The notes beneath the pieces were generated by a model. The model saw only the letters and a list, made by a program, of their open reading frames with translations, was not told the DNA's origin and ran no database searches. DNA of 64,000 bases from Ampelocalamus luodianensis (Eukaryota; Streptophyta; Magnoliopsida; Poales; Poaceae), in assembly GCA_036346255.1 (NCBI GenBank), contig CM070640.1, positions 35,087,238 through 35,151,237 on the forward strand, written 5' to 3'. Shown here piece by piece: positions 10,186 through 21,891 of the stretch. The position numbers and the translations under genes are program-made. Numbering within the stretch: position 1 is the stretch's first letter; every line of letters starts with the position of its first letter.

Positions 10186-13100
10186 CTATGGCGGTATCAG
10201 CGAGAGGAGCTCCACCTTGTGGCCGGTTGTAACATCCCAAAAATTTGGTCTGTTTTGAAGTTTTAAAAGAAAAATAACCATTTGGATTTTTCTGCTAAAG
10301 TTAAAAGCTTAATATGAATTTTTAGAGTTCAAAAATAATTTAATATGATTAATGTCAACATCAACTATTATCAAAATTATTTTATTTGGATTCTATGTGC
10401 TTGGATATATTTTTTAGAATTTTCTAGAATTTTTCCGAGTGCATTTGCTATTTTCTAAGTCTTATTTGTCTTTTCTGTTATTTTCTAAAAAGAAAAACTA
10501 TACAAAATCTCAGAAAATCCTCGGGCCGAATCTCCCGTTCTTTTGGCCCATTCCGTTGCTTCCGGCCCGACCGCCTTTCTTTTTTCTTCCCCAGCCGAAG
10601 CCCAGCTCAGCCGAAGGCCCACCTCCTTTTCCTAGCCCAGCCGAGCGAATGCTCCCTCTCTCTTGTTTCACTTTCGAGGGGGCCTACCTTGCAGCCTCCC
10701 TCTCTTGTCTTCCGCTGCCGTGTGGCCCCCTGGTGTCAGCTTCGTCTTCAATCGTTTTTTAGCAGGACTCGTGAGTCTCTGTTCTTCATGCAGTGCCGCT
10801 GGCCTCCTTTGGAAATCCTATCTCCGGATGCTATATAAAGCCTCTGCCTCGCGTCAATTTCTTCGCCCGTTCTCCCTCGCCCGAAACCCTAAGGTCTCCT
10901 CCCCGGATTCACCTTCGTTGCGCCACAGTCCGCCGAAGGACCGAGCCGGCCACCGAAGCCTTTGCCGCCGGAATTCGCCACCATTGGTCCATCCCTGCCC
11001 AAGCCGCCACCGCCGAAGGGTTCGCATCATCGTGGTCTACACCGTGATGTGGTCTTCATCGCTCGCGGACCACTCCATCGCCGTTTTCGATTTTGTCATC
11101 AAAACCCGGCCGTGCCGCCGTTGTCGATCTGCACGTCGGTGAGTGCTCCCAGCCGTCCAAGTGCGTCATCATGCGCCCAACCTTATTCCCATCAAATCCC
11201 CACCTCTAATTGGGTTTCTTTGCCGCCGAGCCGCTGCTGCTGTGCTCCTTCATCTTCTCCGATCGTCCTCAGATTGCCGCTGCTCCGGTCATCTTACAGC
11301 CGTTCCGAGCTCACCGCTGTGATCCTCTTGTCGATGCCAAGCCAGTGCTCGCCTTCGTCTCCTTCGGGCGCCACTCCCTTGCCGTTTCCGTCATCACAGT
11401 GGAGCTCACCGCCGCTCAAGTCGCCGCCGTCGGCGAGCCCTTGCCGCCTTTGTCGCGCTGTCACCTCCCCGAGCTTCGCCTCGCTCAGGGGAACCCGTTT
11501 TTCCACTTCTCCGGAACTACCTCGCCGCCGTTCGCCATCGACGACGAGCTCAAGACCGCTGGCCATGTCTTCTCTGCTCCCTCTTCGGTTTTTCTCTCTG
11601 CTGATGTGGCCCTCCAAGTCAGCATGCCACCTCATCGTTTTTGTCCATGTGGCAGTCCAGTCAAGCTCCCGTCATCACCATGTGGCACACCCAAAATTTC
11701 ACCCGAGCCTAAACCTAGTCCATGGTGCACCAAGTCTATGACGAGGGGGTCCCACCTATCAGGTTGACCTAGCCCAGTCCGAACGTCCTCGCTGACGTCA
11801 GCCGTGCGTCATAATCCGGAATTTTCAGTAGGAAAATAATTCGGATAATTCCAGAAAACCAAATTAGGGTATTTCTTTAGATTTCAATCTTCCAGAGCTC
11901 ATATCTTTTGCATCCGAACTCCGATTGAGTCCATTCAAATTCCTAAATTCATCTAAATTCGAGGTCTATTTATCTAAGATTTTTATTTAATTTTTGAAGT
12001 TTTTTTTCTCTCTGTTATTTATTTATTTGGTTTATTTGCTTGTTTTGCGAGTAGACGTCGATACTTCGAGAAGCTTTGAGCAAGGAGTAGCATACCAAGA
12101 TCAAGTTCAATCACTGGATTTATTCCAAGGCAAGTCTTGGACCTTTGATCATATTGAACCCATGATTTCAAAAGTATATTGCTTTATACAATTGCATGCT
12201 ATCTTTATATAAATTGCTTTGGGATTAGCTATTACCTGTTGTCATTATGCCTCCATTGAATATTTGAATGCCATGAATCCCTTGTCACCTTAGCATGGGT
12301 AATTTTAGTTGGATATATTTGTATCGCCAATATGGGTATCGTACATATGCTTAGTCTTGCTTAGTTACGATGGGTTTGTCATCACATGTTTCTTAATAAT
12401 TAACTTTGACTTAATGATTTATGGAATCGTGGTGGTGAGCCACTCTTGTTAAAATTTGGGAGCCATGACAGGGTATGTCATTGGTTTTGATTAAAACAAA
12501 ATAGTTTTCGCTCGGACGAGCAGACTGGGGGATTGAGGGTGCGGGTTTAGCATGGATTGGGTTGTGGTAGTCTCGCCTGAGTAACTTGTCAAGGACTTGA
12601 TCTTGTGCGCTATTGAACTGGGTCTTAACCGTACAACCACATGTCTGGTATGGGACAGACCTAGCTGACTATTTAGCAATGTCTTAATTTCAGTTCTGTC
12701 ATGTGAAGTGCGAGTCGTGGAAAACGTATTCTCACGGTGGCGCAAGAGGGGGGCCCTGTCTGGTCGGAAAGACATTCAGTGTTGAAACCTTAGCGGGTAG
12801 AACTGGGTTAAGAAGGAGCTTTGTAAAAGCCTTGTGATGATCACTTAGTCACACACCTCGGAAGTGTGTTAAACAGACATTATAAGTTGATCTGTCTCTT
12901 GTGGGTCAAGCTGTACAACCTCTGCAGAGTGTAAAACTATTCAAATAGCCGTGTCCACGGTTATGGACGTGCTCAGGGATTTCACACGGGAGATAGAGTT
13001 TCTTCAAAAATGTGCCGGGGTGTGGATGAGAAGTTCACTTGATGAATATGATGTTCGTTTGGTGAATATGTCATTCACTTGGTGGGTTGTGTCGATTGGT

Positions 13101-15017
13101 GAATGGGGAATTCACTTATCTTTGATTTGGTTGGGAAGTGAATGAGAAGTTCACTGGTTGTTTCAAAGAAATTGTTTACTTATTATTGTTTTCATTTACG
13201 CATTTCAATCTATTTATTGTATTTATCGTAAATACTGTTTTATGCAAAGGAGCCATACAGCTAACCTTTCTTCAAGCCCTGCATGAATACTATTTGCATA
13301 CATTTCCCCACGGCTTGCTGAGTACATTCAAAGTACTCATGGCTTTATGCCCTCTGTTTGATCAGCAGTAGAGGGAGATTATCAAGCTGCCCAAGAGTAC
13401 TTCGCTCAGGAAGACCATGAAGGTTTTGCGGATTAGGATGCGTTCCTCCACTCGATTGCCTGTGGGCATGTTGATTGGTCGTTTGAAGAGTTTCGTTCCG
13501 CTGCAAGAGTTTATTCGTTTCTTTAGCCCTGCGTGGCAAGTTAAGTAAACGTTGACCATAAGGTCCAGTTATTATTATTATTTGTTACTTTGAGATAGTT
13601 TTAGTTAAATTGAATAAATAGATGGTATTTCATCACTGTTTTCCTGTGTGAGCTAGCTACTGATCTGGGACTAGTTCAGAATACACAGAGGGTTCCTGAG
13701 ATGTGTTTTCGGGTCCCGACATCGGTCTACTTCTGAACACGCTCCACCACTTTCATTGGGTCGGCAGCCGCCTTCTTCCCTTTTCACCACCACCTTGTGT
13801 GCCTTCGAGTCGGCAATCACATCCTCCACACCTGCATCACACAAAAGTTTTTAGATGTGGTATTAGTACTGCTACAATCATGAAGATTGAATCTTTAAGC
13901 TAAAGAATCTTAAATTTCGCTTTATAGCAACAGGCAGTACGTGGAGAATATGCAGAGATGCTTGGAACATTTGAGCATTTGAAGATGATTGAGGAATCAA
14001 CTTCACTTTTGAGCTTTGTAGGATAAGTGCTATGAAGGAAAATGTACTCAAGGCTGTCATTCTCTTGGAATCTACTCCAACTTTTTGGAGTGAAAGTCAT
14101 CCGGATCTCTAGTCGTTCTCTTCACCATTAATCAACTACTAGATTCCTATGCAACTCTTGAGAAAGAAAGATCTAATTAATTAGGTGAATCTGATTATTT
14201 AAAGCTTAGCCCACCTACTCCACCATGAATCACAGGAATTCTTGAAAGAACAACCTTAAAATATCACTTGGACTGCAGAACAGCACAAAGAAAAACCCAA
14301 ACACTGGAGTTAAAAAAGTAGAATATTCTCAAATTTTAGTCACATTGTGTCTCTTGAACCTGATGATCAAACAAATTCATCTTTGGCTTCCTTCCAACAA
14401 CCACAAGGAAAATACAACTTCCCAGCATACCACTTTAAAGCCACTCTAATGAATAATTAAATATACACAAAATGTTCATTCCCCTTAAAAAATCACAAAA
14501 AAAAAATTAGAATCAAATGACCGAATAAATTGAAGAAAAAAAGGATCAAACCTGCCACCCCCTAAAATGTTCACTTGGCCAAAATAAAATAAAATCCACT
14601 TGACAATGAAGCTTGATCCAACAAAACAAGGAGCAAAGAAGACAGATTAGCAGGCATGGCATTACCATCGAATCTCTCTGGGATCTTCTTGACCTTCCTG
14701 GCGCAGCCCTCGCAGTGCATGTAGACCCGCATCACCATCTCCTCCGGTGGGCCCGTGGTGCGGTGGCGGGACGAGCGGGGCTGCTGGAAGCGGGCATCGA
14801 GGCGGACAGATATGGCTGCATGGAGAGAACGGAGCTCACCAAACCCATGCAGTCCGGTCACCGCCCGCGCTATGCTCCCTCGCCCTCTGCCCTCACCCGC
14901 CACTCCACCGTCACCTGGGGAGGGGGGGGTCTCCATGCCGAAGGGGAGCTCAGGCGCCGAAGGGAGGGTCCGCCCCTGCGTAGGTGTACTGCTTATGGAA
15001 ACAAATGGCTTGATCAT
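10186..15017 (-). pseudogene. heavy-metal-associated isoprenylated plant protein (HIPP-like) pseudogene, split by a solo LTR
   Basis: HIPPs bind copper or other metals through HMA domains (M-x-C-x-x-C) and are usually lipid-anchored. On the minus strand, exon 1 (15017-14666) contains MRVYMHCEGCARKVKK, the metal-binding loop of an HMA domain, and ends TTCGATG|gtaatg. A matching acceptor (tgatgcag|GTGTGG) at 13831 opens exon 2 with GVEDVIADSKAHKVVVK, the second half of the same fold, in the correct phase. An extra A in the run at 13784-13781 shifts the frame, and a TAG lies at 13729-13727. At 13722 a solo LTR interrupts the exon. The exon resumes at 10227 with TGHKVELLS and stops at 10188-10186. 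The second HMA domain and the CaaX end are missing. The start codon is tentative, as the first ~90 residues are not family-like. Confidence 0.85.
10228..13721 (+). mobile_element. solo gypsy-type LTR inserted in HIPP exon 2
   Basis: The element begins TGTAACATCCC (10228) and ends TCCCGACA (13721), 3494 bp, with TG...CA ends. The five bases on either side are ccggt (10223-10227) and tcggt (13722-13726), a target duplication with one C/T change. No internal region, primer site or second LTR is present, so unequal recombination between two LTRs is the likely origin. The LTR has a GC-rich middle with a TATATAAAG box at 10832-10840 and aaaccctaa at 10880. Its 3' half resembles the gypsy LTR at 17681 in motif order, such as 'ggcgcaagaggggg' near 12740 and 'cttagcggg' near 12790. 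Long GC-rich open frames between 10660 and 11770 are LTR sequence and not genes. Confidence 0.88.
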
Positions 15018-16267
15018 GGTGGAGATTTGATTAAATTGAAAGGAATGGTGCCATGTGAAAAGCGAGGAATGGTAGCGAGACAGGCAAAGATCTAGCCCAC
15101 AGCCGGCATGATCCTATCGGACGTGTCGTGCTTGGGTTGGCACTTTGGATCAGCGGGTTGCCCCGTGAGGCTGGGCACAGAGGTGGCCGTGGCGATGGCG
15201 GTTGGGCTTGCTCGGCCCGTCGGGTTTTATCGTGTCTAGACCAGCCCAACACGATCCAATTAATTAGCCGAACTAGCCGTGCTAGGCGTAATTGGGCCCG
15301 TGCCGTGTCGAGTGGCCCATTCGAATACCAGTAAATCGTACGACTAGTTATGTGGCTAATTCTTATATGAGATTTAGAAATAGCTATTGCAGTTAGTGAG
15401 TGCCATTTGCTTAGGCTGGGCTATGCGGTTTGGGGTTAGCTAAACAATAAAATGTAAAGTAAAATGGCCCAATTACAACGTTAGCATTAATATAGCCATC
15501 TATATCCAATATTTACCTCTCGATACTCATCCAAAAGTCGAAAACAATACGGATGATCTAGATTGATGACCTGTGAATGCACCGCATTGGTATAACACTT
15601 CCACCAAGAGTATTCTAAGGTATTATCTCTGCAGGGACAACGGTCCTACACCAAAACATAGATAAATCCGACCAATAATAATAATAATGTACAAAATGCA
15701 ATCCACACATGGTGCACAGAAAGGATTAGTGATGAACTGATATTTGGTCTACCAATCTGAAGGCGGTGCACCCTAATTACATCTCCCTCGGGCAAATATC
15801 GTATAGGAGAATTTATTGTCCTGTAATTAAGCTTGTTTTTTAAAAAAATTTAGTTTCGTACATTTGGGTATACATTCATTTTACATCCTGTTAAGCTTGT
15901 TTTTTTAACGTTTTTAATTATTTTTTTTAGTAAACTAATCATTTAAAATCCAATATATTAATGATAATACTTTTTTTTTATCTTAGAACAACATCAGCAA
16001 AAACAAAGCAAATTACACTATTGCAACCTATATTAGAGGTAAACCTAGATTAGAGGTAAAATGAAATTTTATACACTGATATAGTTTGTTGTTAGGATCA
16101 TGATCCTACATGATCCTAAGCACGATCCTAGTGATTCTACCCTGATTCTATGCGATCATACCTTTAGGATCATAATTCTATGAAAATTTCGATCTATATA
16201 ACGATTTGTGTTATTTTAACTCTATGGGATCGTAGAATCCTACGTCCTGTGTCGCGATCTTGATAAC
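15018..16267. other. intergenic; possible DNA-transposon remnant at 15110-15330
   Basis: The part at 15110-15330 is rich in 'gcccgt', 'ccgtgc' and 'cagccc' motifs like the ends of some hAT-type elements in grasses, but no inverted ends or target duplication could be placed. From 15340 on it is AT-rich. Variants of 'gatcct' recur densely at 16095-16250. No exon was found. Confidence 0.35.
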
Positions 16268-16598
16268 CTTAGTGATACTTAGACTCCCACATATCGCATC
16301 TGCATTTCCAAGCTTCGAAATTTTTGCGAATCTTTCACCCTCACCCACAACAAATAATCCCAACTTTTGTAGCCGACTAAGCTGCTCAATACCTACTGGC
16401 TAGCTGCCAATCATTTTGCTACACCATTCTATGTTCGAAACTTCAAGCTTCTTCAAGTTCCCCATGCCCTCGGATACTCTAACAGGTTACCACACCTTGT
16501 AAGGCCCAAACATTCCAAATTTCCTAGTGTTGTAATACTTCACGGTAGCCTCTCAATTTTGGTACGACCTAGTCTCAAAACTCTTAGGTTAAATAATC
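16268..16598 (-). pseudogene. NB-LRR disease-resistance gene fragment (leucine-rich repeats)
   Basis: The minus strand from 16598 reads LRVLRLGRTKIERLP, a stop, then SITTLGNLECLGLTRCGNL. After a frame change it reads GNLKKLEVSNIEW, a stop, then PVGIEQLSRLQKLGLFVVG and ends near GSLSITK (16268). The alternation of LxxLxxLxL units and the GIEQLSRLQKLGLFVVG phrase are typical of the LRR region of cereal NB-LRR immune receptors. The nucleotide-binding domain is absent. At least one frameshift and two stops show a dead fragment. It lies head-to-head with the GGPPS-like pseudogene about 200 bp to the right. Confidence 0.75.
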
Positions 16599-16803
16599 AT
16601 ACCACTCAAATATCCGATGGGTGAAAGAAAAATCGGACGCCTTATCCAGATGACCACATCCCCACAACCTCCTATTCCTCCCCTTTGTGATCATTCCGCC
16701 AACCAAACGCACGCTAAAGATGCAGAAAATCCAAACCTTTAAACCTCACCCGGTCATTAGTCACCCCAAATCCTAGAAACCATATCTGAACCCCAATCTC
16801 GCC

Positions 16804-17627
16804 ATGGCCCTCTCATCTCACTTCATCTCCTGCCCCCTCCCGAAGCTCCCCTCCACCTCCAGATTCAACTGCTTCCTCCCTATTTGGGCTTCCTCTGCTG
16901 TTCCCACCGTCTCCCCTTCTTTTGACCTACACCTACACTAGACCTCGCTGATCTCCTAGGTGGAGGCCGAGCTCGACGCTATGATGCCCATCCGTCCCCT
17001 GAAAAGCATCAACTTCGTAATGCGCCACACCGTCCTCCTGGGCGCCGGCAAGGAGGGCGCCGCAAGCACGCTCCCCTAGTGCTCCTACGTCACCTCCTGC
17101 GAGCTCCTCGGTGCACTGTACACAGCTGCGCTCCTCGGTGCACCATGCGCAGCTGCGCTTCTCGCCACCGTCACGCTCAAGATGCTCCACGTGGCATCAC
17201 TCGTGCATGATGACCTTCCCTGCTTTGACGTCATGCCCACCCGCCGCGGATGCCCACCCACGAACGCTCGTCCACCAACACCACCTACAACACTGACATG
17301 GCTGTCCTCATCTGCGACGCACTCTTCCCCTTGGTGTACACCCATGTAATCTCCCACACCCCCTCCTCAACCCCTTGTCCCACGCGCATCCTCCTTCGTG
17401 TCCTCACCAAGCTCGCGCACATCGTGGGATCTACCGGCATGGCTACGGGTCAGTTCCTCGATCTCGAGGGCGACGGCGCCCTCGGTGAGGCCGAGGTCAT
17501 GCAGGTCCTCACCAAGAAGTTTGGCGAGATGGCCGAGTGCTCGGCCACCTGTGGTGCCATGCTCATCACTCCTCCTTTATCCTCTTCCTCCTCCCTCCCC
17601 TCCTCATGGCGTTGGAGACTGCGGTAG
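16804..17627 (+). pseudogene. geranylgeranyl diphosphate synthase family pseudogene (small-subunit-like)
   Basis: Plastid prenyltransferases of this family make C10-C20 diphosphates, and small-subunit members bind and modify the synthase. The ATG at 16804 is followed by a serine/proline-rich plastid-signal-like start (MALSSHFISCPLPKLPS). The body shows AELDAMMPIRP, then HVASLVHDDLPCFD with the aspartate-rich DDxxxxD site (about 17200-17230), a frame change, DALFPLVYTHVISHTPSS and GQFLDLEGDG, and KKFGEMAECSATCGAML, which includes a CxxxC motif (17538-17552) typical of small-subunit members. Similarity ends near 17570, so the second aspartate motif is missing. Stops near 16940 and 17080 and two frame changes mark a pseudogene. 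Lack of introns is normal in this family and does not prove retroposition. Confidence 0.75.
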
Positions 17628-17680
17628 TGCACTGCCTCCTCCTAGATCCTCCTCTAAGTTTGGCTCGTCGGTGACGCCCA

Positions 17681-20600
17681 ATGTAATAGCCCAATTTTCA
17701 AATTTCAGTATAAATTAAAATTTATGTATTTTTGTGGAATTTTTTGGAATTTTTAAAAGCTTTTATAATTATTTTAAAGTCAAAACATATTTATTTGCAA
17801 AATTAAAAGCCAACATAAAGTTGGAAATAATTTTATTAAGTCCAAAATAGATAAGGAAATTTATGTGAATTTTTCCATAATTTTTAGAATTATTTTGCTA
17901 TTTTCTAAAGCTTTATTGAATTACCAGAATTAAATCAAATCAAAAATCAAAGAAAATCTAAATCCGGCTTTGGGTCGAAACCCAAAGGCCTCGCCTAAAA
18001 CCCTTCGCGCGCGCGCCCGCACCGCCCACACCCCGCACCGCCACCCCTCTCTTTTTCCCCACCGTTGATTCTAATCCAACGCCCGCACTCCCATCTCTTC
18101 GCCCTCCGATTGAACCTAAACGGCCAGATCTCGCCGATCTCCTCCACGTCACCACGCGCGGCTTCGGCCGTTGGATCAAAATCCAACGGACCGCACTCCC
18201 TCTTCCTCCTTCCCCTTCTTCTTCGCGCAACGCCCGCCGCCTTCGCCATTTTCGGCTGCACCCGAGCTCCACAATTGCCGCCCCCAAACCTCTCGCGTCT
18301 CCCTCGCGACGTGCGCACGACTCGGCGCCTCCAACCGCCTTCGCCCCCACCTTCTTCCCCCTTTCTTCGCGCCCGGTTCGCCCACGCGCCGCAACCGCCA
18401 CCGACGTGCCGCAACCACCGCCCGCACACGATCTCCTCCCTCGGCCACCCCCGGCCCCTATAAAAGGGAGCACCGGGAGCCCCTCTTCACTCCGATCCCG
18501 AAGCCACCATCCACTTGCTCCCTATCGCCGTGAGCTCGCCAGAAGCGAAGGTTTTTCCCGCCGACCGCCGCAAGCTTCGGTCGACGATTTCGCCGCCGTC
18601 GTCGACGCCCTCGCCTCGCCGATGCCACCATCATCTTCACCGCGACCTCGCGCACCCAGTGCTCACCTCGCCTTCACCGGGATATCGCCGGAGCTCCTTC
18701 GCCGCCTGCAAGCCGATCTCGCCGCCGCCATTTTGCTCGCCGCTGGCCGACGCCTCGCGCCCATCCGCCGCAACAGTGAGCATCACACTCCCCATCCCTC
18801 TCTCGTCGCGTTGAGCCCCTCGGTGGAGCTCGCCGCGGCGCGAAACGCCAGTGAGCTCAACACTAGGGCGTCACTGGCCTTGTGCAGACGTGGCATTGCC
18901 ACCTCACGGCCACATCGCCACTTTTGCCTACGTGGTGTCCCAGTCATCACCACGTAAGCGTCCACGTGGCCAGTCCACCGCGTCGGTTTCCCTTGGCTCG
19001 GTGGAACCCGTTCACCGTGAGCCGTATCTATGGCATGTGGGGCCCACTTGTCAGAATTTTGTTTTAATTCTCTTAAATTCCGAAATCCTGTCGCTGACGT
19101 CATCATTGCGCAATAATTAGATTTTCTTTTAGAAAAATAAATCAAGAAAATATGAAAATTCAGAATTTAGGTTTAAAAATAGGTTTAAACTTCAAAAAAT
19201 CATAACTTTTGCATCTGAACTCCAAATTAGGTGATTCAAGTTGCAAAATTTATATAAAATTATAATCTGGATAACTAAACTAAAATATTTCAATTTGGAG
19301 TTAATTGGAACTATGATTTTGAATTTATTTGAATTTGAATTTGAATTTATCGTATTTTCGCGTTTAGACTTCGACGACTCCGGAGAGTTTGACCAATCTG
19401 AAGACCTAGAATTCCAAGACGTCAACGAAGGCAAGTTACACCATTGATCATATTGCTCCCAGTATTTTTAAGTTATTTTTAGTTTTTAAATTATTTAACA
19501 CATGCATATGTTTGTATAAATATTTCAATGTCCTGTTTTATATATAGTTACTCCCATGTTTAATTGTATAGCCATTTTGAACATTGTACTTGATTGCCTT
19601 CACCATAGACAAAATAATATCAAAACTAGTCATATGCTTAGCCAGGCTTAGTTCACACTTAAAGAATTTGGGGAAGGTTTAGCCAAATCTCTTACAAATT
19701 TGTTTCAAACTTGACATAGTGGTATTGTTTTACCACATGAATTTATAAAGAGATTTTATTCAAAATAAAATCAAAAATTTGGTTTGGACTTGGGCGAAAT
19801 GGTCGGAATGGTGGGTGCAGGTTTATGCACGGGATTGATCTGGTTAAGATTAAGGCCCATGGTTTGTAGAAATGACGCCCAAGTCAATTGAGGACTGGTC
19901 TTTGAGTCGCTTATTGTTATGCCTTACTGTACCACCACACGTCCTGTATAGGCAGGATTTGGCTAATTAATTTGTAATGTTTTAGTATATTTATGTCGTG
20001 TTGATATGTGGGTGTCGGTTAGACTTTTATTCCCACTTGGCGCAAGAGGGGGCTTCCGGAGGATGGTTAGTCCAAAGGGGCGAAACCTTAGCGGGCATGA
20101 GTACACTAGGACAGAACATTGTAAAGGTCTCATGATAATTGCTCAGTCACACGCCTACGGAAGCGTGTAGTGGCCGACATAATGAGCATATCATCTCGTG
20201 TGGGTAAAGTTGTACCAACTCTGCAGAGTAGAAACTACTCGAATAGCCGCGTCTGCGATCATGGACATGCTAGCAGGGCCACTTAAAGTTAGAATTGTTT
20301 TTGGTTTTAAAATGCTTTATCAAATGTTGAGGATGGTTAATCCTAATGAAAAGTTGGGCGGGAAGCCAAGTGTCAGGAGGGGATCCTTCACTTAAACAAT
20401 GGAGGTTATCCATATTACAACATCATCATTTTAAATTATGATTTTAGTCATAGTATAAAACTGCCTTAGAAATTACTATGTTTATTTAAACTGAAAATGT
20501 TGTTTATGCAAAACAACCCCTGCCATACTCACTTGTTACCTTATGCATGCATTTTAATTCAATATTGGGTGTAGCTTGCGAGCACGAAAGTTGTGCTCAC

Positions 20601-20916
20601 TATTGCTGAATAAATCTTATTCAGGAGAAGACTTTTTCCCCGACGGTGAGGATCATGACGAGTAGGCCTTCGTCCCAGACGATTGCTTGTGGTGCATCGT
20701 GTGGCTTACCTCTATTATTATGTTTCCGCTGTGTTATTCATTTGACATTTGATATTGTTATTCAGACTCATTTGTATTAAACATTTATTTACTTAATGTT
20801 ATTTACGATTTCGTGATATGATTGTGATATCCATTTTATGAGACTGTGTACACTGGAAATCCTGGACCGGTGTATAAACACAGAGAATTCGGGATCCTTC
20901 GCTCCCGGGTTTGACA
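17681..20916 (+). repeat. 5' LTR of the gypsy element
   Basis: The LTR begins TGTAATAGCC and ends GGGTTTGACA just before the primer site, 3236 bp. U3 holds a GC-rich block (17990-18460) and the TATAAAA box (18459-18465). Transcription would start shortly after it. The R-U5 part is over 2.4 kb. Open frames in the GC-rich zone (17958-18957) occur in several phases on both strands and are compositional. Confidence 0.92.
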
Positions 20917-20920
20917 AAAG

Positions 20921-20933
20921 TGGTATCAGAGCC
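20921..20933 (+). other. primer binding site of the gypsy element
   Basis: TGGTATCAGAGCC follows the LTR end after four bases. It is complementary to the 3' end of initiator tRNA-Met, the standard minus-strand primer for this class. Confidence 0.9.
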
Positions 20934-21086
20934 ATATCGACTGTAGGTCATGGCCCACGGTAGAAACGGTAAAACCATTAGTAATTATTTTTGAAAATTT
21001 AAAATTATTTACCTGTCTTCCAGAGTCTTACTCATCCATTCTCTGTTAAAAAGATTTGTAAACTCTTGTCTTTTCTAAAATTGTAG

Positions 21087-21671
21087 ATGGCCGAGAGACC
21101 CACCCGCATCTCCCACGGAATCTTTGCTGGAGAATGGGCCGACATACTGTGGAAGATGATGCAGCATTTAAGCTACAAGAAGAGACCCACATACCAAGGA
21201 TACAAGTATATCGTGGGACAACAGGAGCGCTGGAGAGTGGAGGTCATCCTCTACTCTAACTTGGCACCTGATACGACATTTCACATTTTCGACGCCCCAA
21301 TGCGTCGGGGGACTTTCACTGACAGCATCCAGGACGTAGCAAGGGAAGCCGTTCGCCGACTTCGCTATACCTATGACCTCCACCTACGGGATACTGAATT
21401 CCATTACTACCCCATGCATATCCCTAACCGGCTAGGCAGTGCTTTCAGTCCAGCTGACCATGAAGATTCTCTGGAGATAACCCATTAGGTGGATTTAGCC
21501 AAGCCGATGGATTACGCCTATGGCAACACCCTAGACGAGCTGTATCTAGTTCAGGGGAGATTAGAAGCCGCGGAGGAGAAGCTGAAGGCAGCCGAAGCGG
21601 AATTGGCCCTCTACAAGGCGGACCAAGGCAGTACCTGCAACTCCCCCGACTACACCCCATCCACCCCATAG
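21087..21671 (+). pseudogene. extra ORF upstream of gag in the gypsy element, unknown function
   Basis: The ATG at 21087 opens a 133-codon frame (MAERPTRISHGIFAGEW...) that ends in TAG at 21486. The same frame continues for another 60 codons to 21671, so a single nonsense change probably split one ~195-residue protein. It contains a YKYIVGQQERWRVEVILY segment that resembles the additional upstream ORF known from some grass gypsy elements. The tail (EAAEEKLKAAEAELALYK) is predicted to be a coiled coil. It shows no gag, protease or pol motif. I do not know its role. Confidence 0.65.
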
Positions 21672-21891
21672 ATACTTGCTTTTCCCTTTTAGTTTCGTTT
21701 GTTAGCTGCGAATTATGAGCTACTAACCTTCTGTGGTAGCCATAATCAACGAATAAAATAAAAAACTACTTTGAAAAAGGAAAATTTGATTCTTTGTCTT
21801 GTGTTTGTGTGCTTTTTGGGCTAATATAAGTTGTTCCCCCTTAAGTGCTATCTTTTCTTCTCTTTCCTATGTCTTTTGGAAAATTCAGCAG

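Noticed and set aside
10663..11767. Proline/serine-rich open frames up to 259 codons
   Set aside because: They lie within the solo LTR in overlapping phases and have no domain.
14571..15017. Exon 1 of the HIPP gene read as a complete 148-codon gene
   Set aside because: The last 30 codons come from the intron after a consensus donor, and the true continuation is the exon at 13831.
17958..18957. Long open frames on both strands
   Set aside because: They lie in the GC-rich part of the gypsy LTR, recur in several phases, and are repeated in the 3' LTR (26644-27509). They are compositional.
20921..20933. Possible tRNA gene because of the TGGTATCAGAGCC match
   Set aside because: Only the 3'-end complement of a tRNA is present. 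It is a retroelement primer site, as at 44719 and 53255.
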